DNA of 64,000 nt from Isoetes taiwanensis (Eukaryota > Streptophyta > Lycopodiopsida > Isoetales > Isoetaceae), in assembly GCA_021234155.1 (NCBI GenBank), contig JAJEKV010000071.1, positions 1,809,138-1,873,137 on the forward strand, read 5' to 3'. Position numbers and translations under genes: made by a program. The notes under the pieces were generated by a model. That model searched no databases, had not been told where the DNA came from, and saw only the letters and a list, made by a program, of their open reading frames with translations. Within the stretch, counting starts at the first letter, position 1; every line of letters starts with the position of its first letter. Shown in pieces: positions 22,330-34,651 of the stretch.

Positions 22330-25300
22330 AGGAAGGAAGGAAGGAAGGTATTTTTATCGTCCACGGAGACCAATCGGTCTATGGGACCCAATACAAAAAC
22401 GCAGCAAGCGGATTACTGCCCGGATTAAAAAACCCCCGCCCCGAAGGGTTTTCGAGGAAAAACCAGGGCAAAGAATCACCTGCCGACAAAACCGCCCTAA
22501 CATATAAAATGCCAAAACACCCAAATATATACAAATCATGCATCGCACCGTAGTGCCCAATCACGGCCCAAAGGGGGCAAAGGTGACCTCAGCAGTCCAA
22601 AGACTCCCGAATGTACGACCCTGTGGTGCGTGATCGACGGTGTTCATCAAGAAATGTAAGGGCAAGTCCTACCGCATTTGGGAGCCGTGATTTGGCCCGG
22701 ATCCGACCAACGGGCAACTCGAAAGTGTGAGACTCATCCTCAATGGCACCCATTTGACAAAGACCGGCAGAGAGCCCTGCCCCGGCAGGGCTCCCCAATC
22801 CACCGCCCGCCTCGATAAGATGGTGGGCACTGTATGTAATGGAGGCAATGAGTCTGGGCGCTTTTTAGGGGCACCGGGAACCCGTGTAGAGGTGTGGGCC
22901 CCGCTAACACGGGGTTGATGTGCTCCTTGTAATGGGCCGCTTTTGACCCGCTCTAGAGCCGGGGTCACAGAGCTTGCCAAGGAAGCAAGCTGCCTAGGTA
23001 CTCCCAAGCAGCCGTCATGATCGGCCGCCAGGTCCACCCGCGACGATCTGTGCTCCCCGCACGCTCCATCCGGGCGAACCATCGATCTCTTAGCCCTCCA
23101 ACAAAGCTCCCCGAGTCAGCCAAGGACCCATTGCCACAAGTAAGCAAAAAGGGAGCCGAAAGCATCACCCATAGTAACAGCCTTTGTGAAAAATAGACGA
23201 TGTGTCTATCAATAACGCCCACCGCTTTAAGAATCCGGGCCTCGCAGCTAGACCGATAGGGGACCGAGGGTTTCACCCCTGTGCCCGCAGGCTAAAATGC
23301 CTTCCGTGACCGCTCCAAGTCATTCCAGTCGCCAAAGAGATGACCGCCCCAACCTCACTTCGCATGTATGGCAACTGTGCCTCGACCAGCGTCTCAAAAC
23401 AGATGTGATCGATGGCCCCAATCATAGAGCTCACCGATGATCTTGTTCTCAGATGGCATAAAGCGCCGCCCACAATTGCCACACCCGCAAGCCGGATAGA
23501 CGCCCCCGCCAGAGCGAGGAGGGGAACTCCACCCCTAGGTACTCAGAGGGTGGGCGGACGCCCACAGGCCGCCCCCGATATGTGAGTGCAAAGCAGCATG
23601 GGGTGACGTGGAAGAGGATATGAGAACCACCCCGGGTCTGGGCGAGATTCACGCTGCATTTCAGAGCCCGACAAAATGTGTCTAGGGCATCCGTGTGAGA
23701 CCGAGATAGCGGGGGGTGGGCCAAAGAAAGCCAACATCGCCCGCGATAGATGAGCCGGGCGGATGACCCGGTGCAAAAGTTGTATGCCATCCCCCATGCT
23801 CAAGAAGCCGTGGCTCTAACCGATCAATGTAGAGGCCAAAAGTGTTGGTGAGAGGGGGGCACCCCCGCCGGACTCGATGCTACCGGGTGAATGCTTGGTC
23901 TGGCGCACGATCCCCGCCAAAACAACTCGATACAACTCAGATATGGCATTCTCGCGACTGTGCAATGGAGCCCCCATTGACGCTATCTAGCCCACGCCTT
24001 TTTCAGGGGAATCAGATCAAAGCCTTCGCTGAAGTCCACAAAGCAAAGAATACAAGTCCCGCCGATGATTCCTACTGTCTTCAATCGCCGCGAAGTAGTA
24101 AAGATATGGTCAATCGCTGAGTGACGGGTCCAAGCCCGCCTCGTGTGAGGGCTCGCGACATCGGCCGCCTGCCGCCTCGTGGGTCAACTGCTGCTCGAGA
24201 ATGCCGCCAACAGTTTGGCAAATACCGAACCGACCATGATCGTCCGGTAATTGGCCGGACAGTGTGGGTCGCCCGCCTTGTGAATGGGAACAACCCTGCT
24301 TATGGTCCATTGTCGGGGGAAACCTTCCTGCAATGCTCTGTTGAACAGGGTAGTGAGGACCGGCACAAGTGGCTGCCCTGCCCATTTGAGTAACTCGGCC
24401 TCAGCGAAAATTTTAGTGGCCCCGGCGGGCCATTTGGCCACAAATTACAGGTTCAGGCAAAATGTGACGGCCGGCTTGAGTAGGATGCCTTACCTATGGA
24501 CTACCTGCAGATTCGCCATTTCCTAGCACTTTATTGCCTATTATGACATTAGAATGGCCAATTAGATGTTTGCTAATTGGAGTGGTATCGACTTTGGGGC
24601 CAATTTAGTGCCAAGTGAGAACTAGATATGCTTATGGAATGGCCATTTAGTCCACTTGGCCAAATCCTGTTGCCTTAAGTTCGCCAAAGCTTAACTCATT
24701 AAGAGGCCCCTTCATAAATTCACTTATGGGGGGCTAACATTATTAGAGATTTTTATTCCTAAATATATCTACCAACTAAGAATAATCCCGCTCTTTTGGA
24801 AAATCAAATGTCAAGGCACTTTTCAATCCTCTTTACGAAGACTCCGGCATCCAATTTCTGATTCTTCCTACCAACAATACGTGCATTAGTGAAATATATG
24901 GGGTATGAATTCAAATTCATACAACATGTAACTTAAATACATTTATATAGGGTAGCGATTTCTTTATGTTTGGGCAACTAGCTCTATATTTAATAAGAAT
25001 TTAGCTAAAAATCGCCATTTGAGCTATACATTATTAGATAATTGGTTCAAAATTTGCCAATTGGGTTGCAGTCACATTAGAAAAGAATAGGAAAAATGGC
25101 CAGTTCAGGCTACACTTTTGGGGGCACATTTTACAAGGAATGGCCAATTCATTATACTTATACAAAATTATAGGTCCCTTAAAATTTTCCCTGCTCGGCC
25201 TGCATACCATCGAGGTCAGCTGCCTTCCCATTACCCAGCCGTTGCAGGCCGTCCACAACATCCTCCTCCACGAGAACCAATGGGGGGCCATCCGTGGGGG

Positions 25301-26715
25301 TATGGGCGACGCCCCTCGGTGGGTCATAGAGTCTTTGCAAAGTACTGTTCCCACTGCCTGGGTGTGATGTCCCCTGTAGGCTGGGCTGGCCTTCGAAGCA
25401 CTCTGCGCCAAAAGGTTCGAGGATGAGTGTCCAGCAGGCCGAACATCTCCCACTGATGCCTGGCAAGGTACCGTGCCTTTGTCTCCTTCCGGATGGGCAC
25501 GCGATGCGTGTGGTGGCCCCGCAAGCGGGTACTTGGATCCGTATGTGACGGAGCTGCCGCTATTCTTTACACCGCATCAAACCATCGGTTACGCTGAATG
25601 TTGCTGACCCCGGCGGCGGCGACGGGGAGGGGGTCCGCCAAAGCATGTCCATTTGCATCCCGTAATAGCGAAGTCACCGGTGCGTCTCACGATCTAGTGT
25701 GGAGGTCCGCAGAATTACCGGGAGGGCGCCCACGCAGCATCTCTGGCGTAGTCCTGCACCGCTCATAATCTAGTCTCAACCGAGGGGGCGAGGGGCCTGT
25801 CATAGTGGGGGTTCCGGGCGGCTTGCCAGCAGGTCCAAATAAAGTGGGAGGTGATCTCGAATCGACCTCCTCATCCCGACCGCCTCGTGCCCACCGGAAA
25901 CGACCGATGAGATGCATATCTTGCGCAACTACGGAGCACATAGTCCACCACACTAGACCCTCCCCCGATTGTCTCCGCTCGCACGCGCACTATGGTGAAT
26001 CAGGCCATCGCGGATGTGCCATTGCAAATTATGAAGTCAAAAATACCACATAGCGGGAGCAACCGGTCACAAAGCGGTGACGGGTGTCATCCGATCCTCG
26101 TGGGCCGTGTTGCTTCATGGGGCGAGCCGCAGGACATCGCCGAGGGGGTCAAGTCGCATGGGCTGCTCTACTCCCCGTCTGCATTGAAATCTCCAAGAAG
26201 GACGACCCTACCCAACCGGCCGGTGCCGCCAGATGTCATCATATAGATCGACATAAGGGTCCATCCTATCCGCAGACGGGGTGGCTGCGATAGAAGGTGC
26301 TCTCGCGTGAGGGAAATAACAGCGCCGTAAAAAGAGGGTTGCCACTGGTATTATGCACACGAACCCACAAGTACCGGTTGTGTGTCCGTCCGTTTCCTCG
26401 GAGGGTAACCGAATGTGCCAAGGTTGTCCGCAGTAGCAAGCCACTCCACCATGACCCCTCCGGCCCCGCATGTGTATTGAAGACCGAGAAATGTTGGTAA
26501 CCCCAGCAGAGGTAGCCTCGCTTGGCTCAAAGATGCTCCCATGTCTCCATGAGAAAGATGAGATCCATATCGGCTGCCACGGAGTTCAGACTGTCCCCCT
26601 TCTGCCAAGGGAAGCCTCGACAATTCCACGAGACCACCCGGAGGCACAATTCCTATTTGTCAGCAGGCATGGTATGCGCAGCCTGAGTCGCGGGGGGAGG
26701 ACGGGAAGCAGAGGC
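22330..26715 (-). mobile_element. LINE-A, longest copy (endonuclease to 3' end), with nested MITE
   Basis: Minus strand. An APE-type endonuclease start (VSWNCRGFPW, MDLIFLMETWEHL) lies near 26640-26520. A linker follows (about 25524-25330), then RT block 0-1 (LGNGKAADLDGMQAE near 25200; PANYRTIMVGSVFAKLLA near 24260) and the palm. The catalytic YADD is corrupted to an IAGD-like reading near 23740. A thumb (HTDALDTFCRALKCSVNLAQT, YLGVEF) and a Cys/His C-terminal part follow. The 3' end is the LINE-A terminus CCCATAGACCGATTGGTCTC followed by a (CCTT)n tail, seen on the plus strand as AAGG repeats at 22330-22348. The frame shifts many times. GC content is much higher than in the surrounding CACTA DNA. 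Confidence 0.8.
24402..25193. mobile_element. hAT-type MITE, 792 bp, inserted in LINE-A
   Basis: The termini are CAGCGAAAATTTTAGTGGCC at the left and, read inward, CAGGGAAAATTTTAAGGGAC at the right, which form ~20-bp terminal inverted repeats of the hAT type. A perfect 8-bp target duplication, CTCGGCCT, flanks the element (24394-24401 and 25194-25201). Removing the element and one duplicate restores the LINE frame (DGMQAE joined to LLKWAG). The interior is AT-rich, non-coding, and contains several ATGGCCAATT-like motifs near both ends. Confidence 0.92.
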
Positions 26716-26719
26716 TAGG

Positions 26720-28040
26720 AAAGAGAAGGGACCATACAAATGTACATATAGCCACACAAAGCATGGGAAGCATTAGATTGAATATAAATACACAAGAGGG
26801 GGATGACAAAATAAAGTTCATACCAAAGAGAAGCACCGATATAATAGTAGTCCAGGTTGAACAATGATTAAATCCAATAATTGCACAACCACCACAAGCA
26901 ATATAACAAGGCCACCCATCTTGCCACAAATCCAAAAAATCATAATTGAGATACTTGAGATACTCGCCACAAATCTGTTATATCAGAATACTTGACACTT
27001 GTCACAAATACATGCCCTCAACTACATGCAATAACGAATAAGAGGAGCAAATTTGTAGTTCATGTCTGTAATCTGTAACCAAGTTGTTGCAGGCCATGTT
27101 CTGCAGCAAAAGATAGAAGAAGAGATTTTAACGTCACGCCACAAAAACTTAACAGACTTGTTCAATAGCGCAACCAAATGGTCAGATTTGGTAAAGCCTT
27201 CTGTTATAAACAAAAACGAATTAAGATCACTGCCACTTAATGATTATGAGGATGCAGCCCCTAGATTTACATTGGAAAAGTGTTCTTCAACTAAATATAC
27301 TAAGTACAAATATCCTTTACTCAAATTTGAAGCTGCATGGTTGTGCAAATGCAGATAAAAGTCTTAAGCTGTTTACTCTTCAAGATCATTCAGGATATGT
27401 ACATTAAGTGTATAACTGCAAAACATAATCCCAAACCTGAGTATATGTTGAAGATCAAGTATTTTCTCCATGGAATCATATCCGGTGCTGCCTCTAGCTT
27501 TCTCTAAGTTTGCCTCAGTCTACAGAAATGCCGTCTTAATGGAAATTGATCCAACACAATCAATAATTATGAAGGGATGCCAACGATACTTGACCTATTG
27601 GGATTCCATGCAACTTTGTTAAGTTCTGCTGCGCTATTAGTCTGGGCGGCAACGAGAATAGGGCGCACCATTTCTGGTATATCAAAAGGTTCGAACGGTA
27701 GCAGACCTGGGATTCGGCTGATAATTCCATCCCTCTGATCTTTGACATCTTACGGATCAGATTTATGAATTGCCCTCAATCAGAGTTATGACTGCCCTCA
27801 ATTATGAACGTTTTTTTATGAAGTTATAAATAGTGTCAGCCGGATTAACCACAATATTTTAAGACCTTAACAATACTATTCTGCATTATTCAATGAATCT
27901 ACCTTTTAACGGTGCAGTAGAAGTTTGCCTCCTAAATCATACAGCTAAGTCCTGTAACGAAGCTTGAATGCCTTTCGCTCCTGTAAGGAATTGGCAATTT
28001 TTGAACCAGTGAACATGCAAAAATGCTTATATCAATGCTC
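26720..28040. other. CACTA interior without a recognised gene
   Basis: This AT-rich sequence lies between the LINE-A copy and the AP2 fragment. The open frames at 27062-27358 (+) and 27560-27748 (-) have no recognisable domain. Later exons of the captured AP2 gene (second AP2 repeat) were looked for and not found. Confidence 0.4.
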
Positions 28041-28044
28041 TTAC

Positions 28045-28287
28045 CTGCTTAATGTCCTCTTCATAGTCCTTAAGTCTGAAGTTTATGTCTACATCTAGTC
28101 CACGGAATTTGATGGCAGCTTTGTCATAAGTTCTACAAATAGCTGCAGCTGGATTAGCTATTAGCCATACTAATTGTGATTTGAAAGAATGGATTCATGA
28201 TGCACTAAACACAAATGAGCACATCATCATTCAGAACTGGAATACAAACAAGTTACCTGGCAGCTACATGTGATGTGTCAAAGCCTC
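28045..28287 (-). pseudogene. Captured AP2/TOE-type gene fragment (two exons of the first AP2 repeat)
   Basis: A 31-nt minus-strand exon (28287-28257) encodes GGFDTSHVAA. After a 124-bp intron with GT-AG borders, an 88-nt exon (28132-28045) encodes [19 protein letters not shown], then KDYEEDIKQ and a GTAAGA donor. This is the end of AP2 repeat 1 of euAP2/TOE regulators, in which GGFDTAHAAAR is typically on its own tiny exon. The spliced phase is intact, but the YRGV part, repeat 2 and the rest of the gene are absent. The introns show that DNA rather than cDNA was copied. It lies inside the CACTA element. Confidence 0.85.
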
Positions 28288-29090
28288 CTGCAATCACAAG
28301 CATTATGAGGATCACTACAACAGATCTTTAAACAAACAACAGATCTTGTAAAGGCATTTCAAAGATTAAAGAAGACGCTGTAAAAGTGGGTGAAGATAAG
28401 AGGCAAATCCGACTAGTGGTACTCAAGCAAGCATATCTGGCTTCAGGAAAAGCAGTTCAGGACGAAAAGCCCAATCCTGCTTCTGGGATTTGGAATCCAA
28501 CTCGGACTGTTTTGGAACCCAATCCTGCTTCTCGGTTTTAGAACTCCAAATGTGCTTACCGAACTCAAGTAAGAAAACAAATCAACAGTTATAATGATCA
28601 GATGATCTTGGGAAACAATGTTGGAAAGGCATTTCAAGGTAAAGAACTCGAATCCATGTAAGCCAAATCTGAACGATATAAGTAGTTCAAGGTATGAGCC
28701 AAATCCGACACAGTTTGCTAGCAAAAGGAAAAAGCGTACGAAGATAAACCTGGTTGCCAGAATCCCTGCCAAAGAATCACAAATACAAGCCTTAATTCCG
28801 GCGGCTCTTCTTTATGGGCTGATAAGCTTCTTCGGATTTGACATGGCCAGAAAAAAAAAAACTTACAAGCTTGAACAAGAAAACTTACAACAAAAAAAAG
28901 AAAGGCAGAAGGCTGATGAGATGGGTTCAAGAGGAAGAATGCACCTACATCACCATTTTTAGTCGGAGTAGTAGAGATCGGAATGAAGGTCGGACTGAAT
29001 GGTATTCCCGCTCGCTTCTCTCAGCACCGACAAATTTGGACCAACATATCAGAAACGTATGATCGACGCCAAAATTCCTTCCGACGTCTG

Positions 29091-29146
29091 GTGATTTTTT
29101 TTTTTTTATTATTTCGTTATCTAAAGATTAACTTTAGATTGCAATG
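29091..29146 (+). repeat. ~57-bp direct repeat, copy 1
   Basis: GTGATTTTT, a T-run, then TTATCTAAAGATTAACTTTA and GATTGCAATG. It recurs at 30276-30333 with only run-length and single-base changes. The truncated LINE-A lies between the two copies but does not touch either. Confidence 0.7.
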
Positions 29147-29271
29147 CATGGCTTACTTTGTACTCAAAATGACCCATTTGATGCTACACCAGCGTTTTAC
29201 ACAAGATTGTTATGGCGACTTGGTCTTGGCATGGATTGTTTGAACTGGAAATTTTGGAAAGCTCGAGCTAA

Positions 29272-30092
29272 GGAAGGAAGGAAGGAAGGAAGGAAGGTTC
29301 TTTTATCGTCCGCGGAGGCCAATCGGCCTATGGGACCCAAAATACACGGGTGCAGCAAGCCCGTTGCTACCCGGATTAAAAAACCCCCTTACGAGGGAAA
29401 AACCGTCGCAGCAACAAGCCTGCTGGCAGCTGTACAAATATACATATACGCATGAATTCCCGGCACCTCAGGTAGGCACGCGGGGACAGAGGTGAGTCCG
29501 TAGATCCAAAACCTCATGGAGGTAGGAGCCAAGGGATCGAACTGACGGCGTACTGAGTAGCTCGCGCAGTGGCAGACCAGGTCGCACCAAGAGGGCGTAG
29601 CGAGCCCGGATCTGCCTATAGGCTGGACAGCTTTGGAAGGCATGGCTTTCATCCTCAACAACCCCCAGGGGGCAACACTGACAAAGCCTGTCCTGGCGCG
29701 GCTCTCCAATCCACCGTCCCGTCTCAAGCCGAAGATGGTGGGCCCCTGTTCGAATGGACGCGATGATCCTGCGCTTCTTCATGGGCAACTGAGAATGCAG
29801 GTAGAGCTGTGGGCCTCGAACCAGGGTGGGGTTTATGTGCCGTTTGTAGTGTGCCATCTTTACCTGTTCCAGAGCATTGGGTCCCAGAGCTTCCCCAAGA
29901 AACAAGAGTCCAAGTACCCCCTCAGCCTATCCCAGCTGGCGTCTGTGTGCACATGGACGCACCTATGTGCCTCTACGTTCCAGCGCGCCAGCCACTGGGC
30001 TCTCTTGTCCTTCCAACAAGCCCTGAGTCGTTGCGGGCTCATCGCCACAGCGTAAGCCAAGTGCGGGAGCCGAGTGTCGCCCATGCTGGCAT
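29272..30092 (-). mobile_element. LINE-A, 5'-truncated copy
   Basis: The minus strand carries the C-terminal zinc-binding part (RTGAHHLRLETGRWIGEPRQ, RLCQCC, VEDESHAFQSCPAY) followed by the LINE-A 3' end CCCATAGGCCGATTGGCCTC and a tail seen as AAGG repeats on the plus strand (29271-29297). A 7-bp direct repeat GAGCTAA (29265-29271 and 30093-30099) fits a target duplication. Confidence 0.85.
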
Positions 30093-30275
30093 GAGCTAAA
30101 TAATTTTTTCGTGTGCTACTTTAATATGTTGCATTGTCATGCGGTTGGTTCTTTGAGTAATCTAATCATTTGATGGCATTGTCCTCCTATTGAAGGATTG
30201 ATGCCGCTTTTTACCAATGTATGTTATTAGTTTTGGTTATTCACTATGGCGATCAATTCTTTAATTCCATTACTT

Positions 30276-30333
30276 GTGATTTTTCTTTTTTTATTTTATT
30301 TCGTTATCTAAAGATTAACCTTAGATTGCAATG
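30276..30333 (+). repeat. ~57-bp direct repeat, copy 2
   Basis: This is the second copy of the unit at 29091-29146, with the core TTATCTAAAGATTAACCTTA. The stretch from 30334 to about 31000 is AT-rich and contains a long polypyrimidine run near 30765-30810. No gene was recognised there. Confidence 0.7.
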
Positions 30334-31009
30334 TTATTCCATTACTTAGAATAGAAAGGTATGTGCACAAAGTCATTTGATAGACCACATCTTTTAACAT
30401 ATTTCAAACATAGAGAGATAGATAGTAGTTTTAATAATACAAAAGGATTGTAAGAATGAACTTCATGCATAATTTATTTTTTGTGGTGGTGGAATATTGT
30501 CTAGCTATATTTTTTTTTAGACAACATACTCTAGAATTAAAAGCTAGGCATAAGTATGCGCATGAGGTGCTAATCTCCTCTTAGAAGTGAAGAAGCAACA
30601 CATGAGAAATTAGGATAAGTACATGTATAAATGTACGCACCAACAACATCAATATACTGGCACATGAGAGGAAGGGGATTGACTAGGGCGACCCAGGGGT
30701 GGAGCTAGGGAGCTCAAAATTTGAATGATGGGAGAGATGGAAGTTGGGTCTTTGTTTATTTTTTTACTTTTCTTTTTCTTTCTTTCTTTTTTCTTTTTTT
30801 TTTTTTTGGGGGGAATCTAACGAACTATTGAGGAAGTGGAGCATGCCGCATTTCCTTATGGGATGTCCAAATCCTTCTTGGCCCATGCTATAGCATTACT
30901 ACAAATGTTTACTACAATTCATGCTACTATAGAATAAAAAAACAATGAATACATAATAATATTATCTTTGTGTCCTAAATAACCCAACCTTCTTCTCCAT
31001 TTGTCATAA

Positions 31010-34000
31010 TGTGGTTCCGAATTCGCTTATGTGGCTCATCACTATCTTCCCCTAACTCATCCTCATGCAAAGTTGCTAACTCAAAACAATCAGAGGGTTC
31101 CTCATTCACACTCATGCTTTCTTCCACTATTGCTCCTTGGAAAATTCGACGAGCTCTTGGTGAGGTTTATATGACGAACCACCATGCCTTATCATTTCGA
31201 TCAGGAAAGAAGAAAACCTGCAAAAGCATTGTCATTTACATGATTATTTAAAAGCAAATTCAATGCTATTGATCAACCAACCTGTTCACAATTCTCTGGG
31301 AAAGCAAGTGTTTCAGGGCCACGATATAACTTGGTGGAGTTAATTGCAAGGAAGCCACTGATATCATTTCTCACAGTTGGCCTTGGACCTCTAAGTTGGA
31401 GATCAAACCAATCGACATCAGACACAATGGTCTTGAAGTCACAACCAACATCAACTTCCATGATTGGTTTTTAGTGTGCCAACCCAGTCAACTTCTGCTT
31501 GAACTCGATTACGGTCCGCTACACTTGATTGAAATTCCATCTCAAATGATACCATGACTCCACAATCACATGTTTTCCTATTTTTATCAACATTTTGTAC
31601 TCGATAGTGGGTACCATTCCCCCATATAGAGGAGTAAGATTGGAACTACAACACATGTAAGAAAGACAAAATAAGTAATTAATAATCAATTTCTCATTGA
31701 AAATAGATATTTAGATATAACTAGTTTTATGCATACCTTCTTTGCAACCCTTTGTGCATTGGACCATTCTATTGGAGTGACCAGCTCACCGTTATTGGTT
31801 GCATCATGCAATGCATTGCGTATCCAATCTTGTGTCATCTTATCTGGTAAGCATTCGTACTCATTTGGGAATGGGGCTCATCGATTTAGCTGTCTCCATG
31901 ATTTTCTCTTTTGCTCTCTTTCTTTCTTTGTATCCTCATATCGATCAATCCATTTCTCCATCTCCTTGTCATTGTAAAGCAAGAAACTATTAACTTTAGC
32001 TCGAGCTTCTGGAGTAAATACCTTTTCTATGGCTTTACCCTCAGTGAATTTCCCCACACTCTTCTCCTCTTCTTCATCTTTCCATAGTCGAGGAGCTCCT
32101 GGATGCAAGTCAATAATGAACTCTGTCATATAAAACAGAGACTCTCGTGCTAACCACCCTTCAGCCATGCAGCCCTCAGGATGTGCCATTTGACGCACCA
32201 TATCTTTCAAAACTTTCATGAACCTCTCAACAAAAAACATCCACCTTGCATGGACAGTCCCTGCAAGTTCAATCTCTTCCACGATATGCACCAAAAGATG
32301 AGGCTGGATATCTAGAAAACTTGTTGGGAATTCCTTCTCCAACAAGCAACATGCTTCAACCATCTTCACCTTCATCTCTTCTATCTCATGCTTTGGGATT
32401 TGTTTTTGTGAGATCCACCTGCAAAAAATTCAACGTTAGAAATAATTCACATAATTACAACATTATATAGTAAAAAATATACATATGTGTTCACCTTATA
32501 ACCTTTGATAGTGTACATATTGCTTCCAAAGGGCCTTTACTCAAAGAACCCCTAAAGGGCAATGGCATAAAAAACTACATTTTGAACATAACAAATGAAA
32601 TGTCAAATAGAAATACCACAAACAAATAAGAAATGGCACATGTCTACAACAAAGGAATGCTTACATGAAGAAGCTTGTGCCAATCATGAGACTTAAGACC
32701 TGTAAGATCTCCCGTGGATGAGAATGCACTGGACGAGAATGCACCGCGTAAGAAGTGCATGAAACCAGTTGGTGTTCGTAGGATCTTGATGTCACCAAGG
32801 ACACCCTTCTGCTCAACCTTACTAAGAACCCATTTTGCATTTGGGGCATAGTTATCTTTATTGATCCAGGCGTCCTTCTTTGTGTTTGTCAACTCGAGAT
32901 CCATCCTTGTATTTGTCGTGTCTTTTTCGCCAAATAAATGCTTCCACAAGGAATTTCCTACGTTCTTGAAAATATGCATTGGATCAAGAAGGTGTTGAAT
33001 CAAAAGACCATTCCAATATAGGAGTTCATAAAAAACTGATTTTCGTTTCATCCCATAAACTTCCTTTCCTTTTGCTTTATCCCAAAGCTCACCCCATTCT
33101 CGGATTGTCAATCTCTTTTTTTTTTTTTTTTTTTTTGGGGGAGATTTACTTTCTTCCAAGCCATTAAAATGCACACGATCCTTTCGAAGGGGATGTGTGA
33201 GTGGTAAATATTTCTGAAGACCCTTATACACCACCTTATTTAGATGTGGAGAATGACGAGATTCTAGGTTTTCTCCACAGATCATGCAAGCATCATGACC
33301 CGCCACACTAAATCCCGAGCACTCTGCTAGTCCAGGATAGTCATGCATAGTCCATAATAGGATACCTCGAAGTGTGAACGACTCATCTTTGTGTGCATCA
33401 TAAACATCAAATGCCCGTACTCCATAAGTTCAACAACTCATCCACCACAATCTTGAGGTACACATCTAAGTTCTTTGGTTTCTTCTTCCCGGGAATCAAT
33501 AAGGATAATATGCCCACTCTTCATTAGCAACCATGGAGGTATATTATAGTTTATTAGCAATACAGGCCATGTAGACCATGACGTGGACTGCTTTCCAAAA
33601 GGATTTACTCCATCGGAAGCCAACCCTAAGCGAACATTACGTGCTTCATTTCTAAATTGAGGCCATGTCTTGTCTACATGCTTCCATGCAGCACTATCAC
33701 TTGGAAGCCGCATGATGTCATCAATAGATGCATGTGTTGCTGTAAAGTCCATAAGACTAGCTAATGACTTGCATCGAAACATCAACTTCAACCTTGGAAG
33801 CAATGGGAAATGGCGTACCATTTTCTCAGGCACTTTCTTACCTTGCATATCATCTCTGTACCTAGAGGCATTGCACACCATGCAATGGGTAGTTTTGTGA
33901 TGTTCTTCAGGAGGATAAAAGATCATACAATCATTTCGACATGCATGAATACACTTGTAACCAAGACCAGTCGCTTGAATTATCTTCTTCACATCATCTC

Positions 34001-34520
34001 GGTGACTGGGTAAAGTATTCCCTTCTAGAAGGATTTTCTCGTGCAATAACCTATCAAGAAAATAAAAAGCAAACATGAATAATGTCATGGGTAAGATCAT
34101 AAATCTAAGATAATACTAAGCCCATAAACATTAAGTTATATACCTTAATAGATCGGATACACTTGTGTAGCTCCATTTGTACTTTGTTTGTAGATTCAAA
34201 ATTAATAAACTAGCAGACAACCTAGATGTTCGAGCGCCTGGAAATAGATGTGTCTCTGCCTCTACCACAATGGGTTCCTTATCATAATAGTCTCGTGCAA
34301 TTCCTTCATCACTAGCACCTTCCTCATACTCTCCAAATCAATATCGGGGGGAGGGGGAAGAGCCTCTAACATATCAATCATCGGCTCTTCAACACAAGAA
34401 TCAAAACGAGAGGGAGCATTTGTAGATAAAACTTGTTCTTGTCGTATTGCACTCTCTAGAGCTTTTCTGTGCTTGAGATTGAGAACCCGTGGATCAAGTC
34501 GAATATCCTACAAGAGGTGA
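31010..34520 (-). pseudogene. TNP2-type CACTA transposase, decayed
   Basis: Minus strand, multi-exon. The N-terminal part (34520-34160) contains DPRVLNLKHRKALESAIRQ. The TNP2 core (34053-33438) reads GLGYKCIHACRNDC, CMVCNASRY, FPLLPRLKLMF, RNVRLGLASDGVNPFG and STWPVLLINYNIPPWLLM. It continues in 33348-32644 (TMHDYPGLAECSGFSVAGHDA, LLDPMHIFKN, GLKSHDWHKLL). A DUF4218-like part follows at 32420-31878 (LLEKEFPTSFLDIQPHLLVH, RWMFFVERFMKVLK, PEGCMAEGW), then a DUF4216-like end (31640-31010; DVDWFDLQLRG). One-base frameshifts near 34340, 33490 and 33425 and a TGA at 31878, where the frame resumes APFPNEYECLPDKMTQDW, make it non-functional. A 20-nt T run at 33117-33136 encodes a Lys tract. Confidence 0.85.
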
Positions 34521-34651
34521 CATCACACATTTTCAAATTAACAATAGAAGAAAAAGAAGAGCATTATAAGATTTCTAATGTATATTAAGTATCATCAATT
34601 ATATTTTAGTGACATACGTACTAGAACCAATATATGATGGATATAATGTGT

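Noticed and set aside
22669-26293. Many long open frames on both strands in the GC-rich block
   Set aside because: They are shadows of the frameshifted LINE-A coding sequence. Only the minus-strand frames match RT or endonuclease blocks.
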